From: Oasisia sp. SBJ-2009
Lineage: Eukaryota; Annelida; Polychaeta; Sabellida; Siboglinidae
DNA length: 64,000 bases
Assembly (NCBI GenBank): GCA_964017155.1
Contig: OZ024857.1
Location: 12,102,735 to 12,166,734, forward strand
Reading direction: 5' to 3'
Part shown: in pieces, positions 58,337 to 64,000 of the stretch
Position numbering within the stretch: position 1 is the first letter of the stretch
Layout of the letters: each line of letters starts with the position of its first letter
Position numbers and translations under genes: made by a program
The notes under the pieces: model-generated
Database searches by the model: none
Told to the model about the DNA's origin: nothing
The model's input: the letters and a program-made list of their open reading frames with translations, nothing else

Positions 58337-58466
58337 CATACATACATAGATACATACATACATACATACATACATACATACATACATACATACATACATA
58401 CATACATACATACATACATACATACATACATACATACATACATACATACATACATACATACATACA
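58139..58466. repeat. Inverted (TGTA)n-(TACA)n microsatellite
   Basis: About 125 bases of TATG units followed by about 200 bases of TACA units, its reverse complement, with a short aggtaggt transition. The whole can fold as a long hairpin. It starts right at the LINE 3' end. Confidence 0.95.
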
Positions 58467-58479
58467 CACATACACAAAT

Positions 58480-59580
58480 ATATGCAAAGTTGCGTGCTGG
58501 CCCCACACGCTTCAGTGTGGTTTTCTCTGCCATGCTGAAAACTGCATTCCACGACGACACAGACTCCATGGCTATCCGCTACCGCACTGATGGCAAGCTG
58601 TTTAATCTGAGAAGACTGCAAACCAGAACTAATGTGAAGGAGGAGAGTGTGCGTGACTTCCTGCTTGCTATGGCAATGCCAGCTCAGAAAATTAGATGCA
58701 GCGAAACATGGACACATTTTCGTTTGTCTGGAATGCCTTTGGACTCACCATCAGCACAAAGAAAATGGAAGTCATGTTTCAGCCAGCACCCCACACAAAC
58801 TACTCAGATCAAACCACCACAGTCAATGGCCAGAAGCTGCATAGTGTAGACAATTCATATATCTCGGCAGTACCCTGTCCAGAAATGTGCTTATCGACGA
58901 CGAGGTTGATGCAAGAATTGCCAAAGCAAGCATAGGTGTCGGAAGGCTTCGTAAGAATATGTGACAATTACAAGGATTAAATATACGAACAAAGCTAAAG
59001 GTCTACAAAGCTGTAGTCATGACCACTCTCCGCTATGCCTACGAAACATGGACAGTCTACTACGCAAGGAAGCTAAACAGATTCCATATCATTTGCCTGC
59101 GCAAATTGCTTCCAATCACCTGGCAAGACATGATCCCAGACACGGAGGTCCTCAAGCTTGCAAGGCTGCACGGCATTCATTTTCTCCTGAAGAAAGCTCA
59201 ACTTTGATGGGCAGGCCTTGTAGCCAGAATGAGCGATGAAAGATAACCAAAGCGGCTGTTGTAAGTAGAACTGTCAGAAGGGAGAAGGTATACTGGTAGT
59301 CAATGCGAATGTAATAGACTTCTTCAAATCCTTTTGAAATCATCAACGAATCTTTGGAAAGCTTAGCACATGAGCGAGGCGCTTGGCGCAGCCTGATCCG
59401 GAAGGGAGCTGAGTCCTATGAATAAACCAGGATACGCCAGGCGGAAGAAAAGACACTGCGCCACAAATGCCGTGCTGAGGAAACAAGCTCTGCGATTATT
59501 ACTGCTCTTCCATATCCGAACTGCGACACATCGCCTACATGCGACAGATCAGTGATGTCATGGTCATCATCCCCGACGGA
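58480..59580 (+). pseudogene. Decayed CFDP2/RTE-like LINE, RT C-terminal half
   Basis: Frames in series read FSVVFSAMLKTAFHDDTD, IRYRTDGKLFNLRRLQ (about 58500-58620), FGLTISTKKMEVMFQPAP (about 58725), ETWTVYYARKLNRFHIICLR then LITWQD-type and IPDTEVLKLARL (about 59045-59170). This order matches the RT and C-terminal part of LINEs related to craniofacial development protein 2 and RTE/BovB elements. At least three frame breaks; the FADD core is lost. It is related to the copy at 61418-64000. Confidence 0.75.
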
Positions 59581-59597
59581 TGGACGAACAAGCAAAT

Positions 59598-59798
<201 letters not shown>

Positions 59799-59799
59799 A

Positions 59800-60390
59800 A
59801 TGTAGGTTTATATTTACATGGATTTATATGGAAAATGTCACATAACCGTGCAAAACAGCGCAACTGGTGGTTGCTGTTTGACAGCTGCGTCGTCCAAATG
59901 GTTTCCCTTAGCTTAGAAACTATCATTGGTGATTGGTGACGTTTCTTATCTAGCACTAAGTAAACCGTATACGTCATCCTTAAAATGTCCTTTCTTTATT
60001 TCTGCACCAATTCGTCACATGGATTATTATAGAGATATTCGACAGAAATCTGTTGTGGACAACCAATGGTACCATTGTGTCATTTTTTTGGTGCTTGCTT
60101 ATTATCTTAATATACGGCTTACCTTAATACGGAAATGGGCGAATTTGGTTATGTTACAGTATACTACGATATGTAGCTGAAAATCATTAGCCTTATAGTT
60201 TTTACTCTTAATCCGGCAAGCGGGTTAACATTATGGCAATCATAAATTTGTCTTCGTTTACGCCACGCACTCAACAATTTATGTCTAACGTCCATTTTGT
60301 GTTATACTAATTTCATGGCCTTTTTATCTCAATAACATATTTTCTTAATTGGTTTGTTTGGAACTGTAATAATGTTTATTATTCGATTAT
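59800..60390. other. Intronic, no recognised feature
   Basis: AT-rich sequence between the LINE fragment and the candidate hydrophobic exon. Confidence 0.5.
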
Positions 60391-60396
60391 TTTCAG

Positions 60397-60497
60397 TTAT
60401 TTTCATCGCTCTCGCAATTTTCTTCTTCCTGGGCTGCATGAGTGGTCTTGCACGCAAGGCAACTAGACCAAGCCCAAGACCAAGACCTACTACAACG
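60397..60497 (+). CDS. Candidate exon 5 of the modular protein: transmembrane segment
   Basis: Acceptor gattattttcag, donor GTAAAT at 60498. Entered in phase 1 (as exon 4 leaves) it reads [15 protein letters not shown], a membrane-length hydrophobic core, then [19 protein letters not shown], a basic stop-transfer-like segment. This would make the protein type I with a short cytoplasmic tail continuing downstream. The pyrimidine-rich DNA could instead be an ordinary acceptor region, so this exon is the least certain. Confidence 0.4.
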
Positions 60498-60513
60498 GTA
60501 AATATACATACAT

Positions 60514-60645
<132 letters not shown>

Positions 60646-61417
60646 AGTAAGGATAGGACGAATATGGAATTTCATTCGAATAGAATATCCTCGATATTTC
60701 GAATACGAATCGAATATCGAATCGAATACGAACAGTCTTTGGTTTCAATTTCGATTTGAATACTGAACGGCGTCGAGATGTCTTGTCGGGACGCCGTGGG
60801 CGGCAAGTCCGTGTCGGAGTAATCTTCACATATCTTACGTTCATATGCACACATTAGGTTACAAAATATAAATCATCTACAGTCATGTAGAGAATAAAAT
60901 TAAGAAACCAAACTCGCACAAAACTAGACATAATTTACTGCGGCTACGCGGATCACGGCGCTTACCGTAACATCTGTAATTTATCGCAGGCCTTACCAAG
61001 TAAATGACCTTCACAAATTCCGGTTTTATGCTAATCCTAAAATAACCGTAATTAAGATGGATTTAACAAAGCCTACGCTAACTCCAACTAATCCTTAACA
61101 TACCGGAAAACCCAACCATAAACCTTAACCCAACACAGCTAACAACTGACCCCTCGACACAATACCGATATTACGGTAAGCTACGCGTAGTCACATATGT
61201 AGATGGTATGCAGGTAATGCAGTACCTCAGGGAGTTTGACGTTGATGTATGGAACTCCCAACATCTCTCGACCAGCGACTGCAGGGACAAACAGCTTGCG
61301 CCTGTCTTGACATGTTCTTGCCTGTGTGAGATCTCTATTTGCTCCCCGAGAGAGTGTCGCTAGTAACTTGCAAAAGCCAGCGGCACTTCAACACTTTTTG
61401 CTAGCAGTTTCCATGAA
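60646..61417. other. No recognised gene
   Basis: A cluster of tcgaatacga-type words at 60655-60745 is noted. The rest is unremarkable; further exons of the modular gene could lie here or beyond but none is supported. Confidence 0.45.
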
Positions 61418-64000
61418 ATGTACAACTGCACGAAACTCCATACCGGATCGGCCGTCGCCCGGGTTACCAAGGACCGCGCTGCTCGACCTCATCTTCCGTC
61501 GACAGTGGAAAATCAGCTAGGAAGAAGAAGACAAAGAAGACAACTACTGACAATTGGACAATGGAATGTCAGGACTCTCCTCGACCGAGATGGAGCTGAC
61601 CGACCAGAGAGACGTACGGCACTAGTAGCAATGGAACTTGCCAAATACAACATCGACATCGCCGCCCTATATGAAACAAGGTTCTCAGAGTCTGGTAGTC
61701 TCAACGACTTGGAATACTCTTTCTTCTGGAGTGACAAACCCGAAGTAGGAAGAAGGGAGGCGGGAGTGGACTTTGCTATCAAAAAGGATATCATCATAAA
61801 GCTGTCAGAAATGCCACGCCCAGTAAGTGACAATATCATGACGATGAAACTACCTCTGAGATAGCACGACGTTGCTACTATAATCAGCGTGTATGCTCCA
61901 ACATTGGCAAACCCAGATGAAAAGAAAGAGGCCTTCTACAACCAGCTGGCAAGTGTGCTCAGTGGCATCCCTCGTACAGATAACCTACTGTTATTAGGAG
62001 ACTTCAATGCGAAGTTAGGAAGAGAAAATGACAAGTGGCCCTTGGTCATGGGCAAACATGGGATTGGGAAATGCAACTCCGATGGCGAGCTTCTACTGGC
62101 TCTGTGCTCTGAGTTCCAACTGATAGTAACGAACACCATGTTCAAGCAGAAGGATGAACGCAAGACCACCTGGATGCATCCTCGATCCAGACACTGGCAT
62201 ATGGTCGACTTCATTATCACGAGGTGTCGGGATAAGATGGACATCCACAGTACCCGAGCCATGCGTGGAGCAAACTGCTGGACCGATCACCAGATGCTGA
62301 GGTCAAAAGTGGCTTTCAGAATACGACAAGTAAGTAAGCCGACCAAGCTCAACACAGCAAAATTAAGTACCACCAGCCATAGGGAGAGTTCTGAGCAGGA
62401 GATGGACAGTGCTCTCGCCCAATGGGAGGAGAAGGAAAACTCAACACTAGGCGAGGAATGGGCAGCTCTGCAGCAGGTCATGTACAACACAGCCAAGACA
62501 TATCTTGGCAAGCCAGACAGAAAACACCAGGTCTGGTTCGACCCCAACGACCAGGAGCTACAGACCCTTATGAGCAAAAGAGACCAAGCCCACCAGAGAA
62601 TTTGCAAACCAGGAACACAAAATCAACCACTGCAGCATATAAAGATGCCTGCAGACTGCTACAAAAACACCCGTGCATTGAAGTCAGACTGGTGGGAAAG
62701 GAAGGCAGTGGAGTTGCAGAGAGCTGCTGACACAACATCAAGGGCTTCTACAACGGACTGAAGGAAGTGTGGGGACCCAAAAAGAAGGGACCTGTTCAAC
62801 TGAAATCAACAGATGGAATTGAGACATTCTCTAATAGCAAGAGAGTTGTGGCAAGATGGAGTGAACACTTCCAGAAGCTACTTAACGTCCCTGGCAACAT
62901 AGATCTGGAAGCTCTGGAAAACATCCCGCAGCGCATTATCAAGACAAGCCTCGATGAGATTCCAACTATGGATGAGATGGCTAGACCAATCACCGGCCTG
63001 AAAGATGGCAAAGCACCTGGAGGAGATGGAATTCCTGCAGAAGTATGGAAGCACGGAGGAGACAATCTGATCAGCAAACTGCTCCAACTAATCACCAATG
63101 CCTGGGAGGTGGGTTCTGTACCACAAGCATGGAAGGATGCCAACATTGTAACCATCTACTAGAAAGGTGATCGAACAGACTGTGGGTACTGTAGAGCAAT
63201 CTCTCTTCTTTCCATAGCACGCAAGATCTTCGCCAGGATCCTCCTCAACAGACTATCTACGCACATAACACCACAGGTAGTTCCGGAGACTTGGTGTGGC
63301 CTCAGAGGTAACCGGAGCACCATGGATATGATATTTTGTCTCCGACAACTACAAGAAAGGTGCATTGAGCAGGAACGACCACTGTACATGGTATTTGTCG
63401 ACTTCATTAAGGCGTTCGATACAGGTGGGAGGACCGGGCTATGGCAGCTACTCAGGAAGAATGGCTGCCCAGAGAAGTTCACAAAAATGATCGAGGCACT
63501 ACATACCGGAATGATGGCGAATGTTAGTATTGGAGGGGAAGTCTCGGAATCGTTCAGTGTCACAAATGGGGTCAAGCAAGGTTTCGTACTGGCACCCACG
63601 CTCTTCTCCAGCTTCCAATCAGCAATGCTCGACGAGGTTTTCCGAGACATGGGGGGTGGCGTCTACATTACAGTCCAGACAGAGCGCTGACCTATTCAAC
63701 GTCGCACACTTCAGAGCGAAGACCAAGACTACAAGGATACTGATGAGAGAGCTACTATTCGCAGATGACAGTGCACTGGTTGCACACTCCGCTGAAGAGA
63801 TGCAGAAAATAGTGGATGCTTTCTCCAATGCATCAAAGGGGTTCGGCCTGAAGATTAACATCAAGAAGACCGAGGTGCTATACCAACCCAACTCTACAAG
63901 AACCCGAGAGGAGGATATCATGGTTGATGGAAGCAAGCTGAACTCTGTTCTGGAATTCACCCACCTCGGAAGCACTATAGCAAGTGATGGATGCATTGAC
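61418..64000 (+). pseudogene. CFDP2/RTE-like LINE, endonuclease and RT (runs off the window)
   Basis: Endonuclease: LTIGQWNVRTLLD (about 61550), MELAKYNIDIAALYETRF, a stop near 61862, then ISVYAPTLANPDEKKEAFY, LLLGDFNAKLGRE (about 61990) and WTDHQMLRSKV (about 62280). After a stop near 62761 the RT begins: LKDGKAPGGDGIPAEVWKHG (about 63000). A stop near 63160 follows, then VFVDFIKAFDTGGR (about 63390) and NGVKQGFVLAPTLFS (about 63565). A stop at 63688 with a frame change comes before LLFADDSALVAHSAEEM (about 63750). At least four lesions; the 3' end is outside the window. Residue changes such as LYETRF for LSETRF also suggest decay. Confidence 0.85.

Overview
The window looks like nuclear DNA of a metazoan, most likely a marine invertebrate; I cannot place it more precisely. 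Evidence: exons bounded by GT/AG with consistent phases, animal extracellular modules (EGF, LDLR YWTD repeats, an NXPE/PC-esterase-like enzyme), tRNA-derived SINEs, several non-LTR retrotransposon lineages, a Ty3/gypsy LTR element, foldback and MITE-type DNA transposons, and very long pure microsatellites. No bacterial operons, CRISPR arrays, rRNA or intact tRNA genes are visible. Host coding sequence is a small fraction; most of the window is repeats and transposon relics nested in one another.

Layout. 0-9 kb: minisatellites, a full-length tRNA-derived SINE (3.08-3.36 kb), a LINE 3' end (5.7-7.78 kb) interrupted by a 1.34-kb array of DNA-transposon ends. 9.8-14 kb: an NXPE-like membrane hydrolase gene (9859 to 13930) with one frame break; its large intron-like gap holds a 22-bp minisatellite and two joined LDLR YWTD exons. 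14.6-15 kb: block-switched pentanucleotide repeat. 16-27.5 kb: LINE relics, dominated by an L2/CR1-like LINE (17435-27475) split by a 5.7-kb insertion that has repeated inverted ends, a 4.1-kb palindrome made of another LINE, a 277-bp MITE and an RT relic. 28-35 kb: minus-strand EGF and Cys-rich exons, a long CCCT repeat, two SINE pieces and a decayed LINE.

36-54 kb: two paralogous copies (A about 36.2-38.0 and 48.2 kb; B about 51.9-53.8 kb) of a segment carrying a signal-peptide exon and a tRNA-like SINE. Copy A's SINE was hit by a 3.5-kb foldback element (37999-48201, 6-bp target duplication AGTTAG); copy B supplies the uninterrupted site. The foldback was then hit by a young Ty3/gypsy retrotransposon (40446-47160, 4-bp duplication CTAG) encoding Gag, protease, RT, RNase H and integrase with one internal frame break. 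48.8-51.9 kb is almost entirely tetranucleotide repeat.

53.3-60.5 kb: copy B continues into a real modular gene: signal peptide, a novel Cys-rich/TSP1-like domain, EGF, Thr-rich linker and probably a transmembrane exon. The first four exons join in phase and all internal modules begin and end in phase 1. Its last intron has filled with a 980-bp pentanucleotide repeat, a jockey/CR1-like LINE and a second LINE fragment. 61.4-64 kb: a decayed LINE with a CFDP2/RTE-like endonuclease and reverse transcriptase that runs off the window end.

The genes do not form a pathway. The common thread is nested insertion and inverted duplication, which lets the order of events be read from the sequence.
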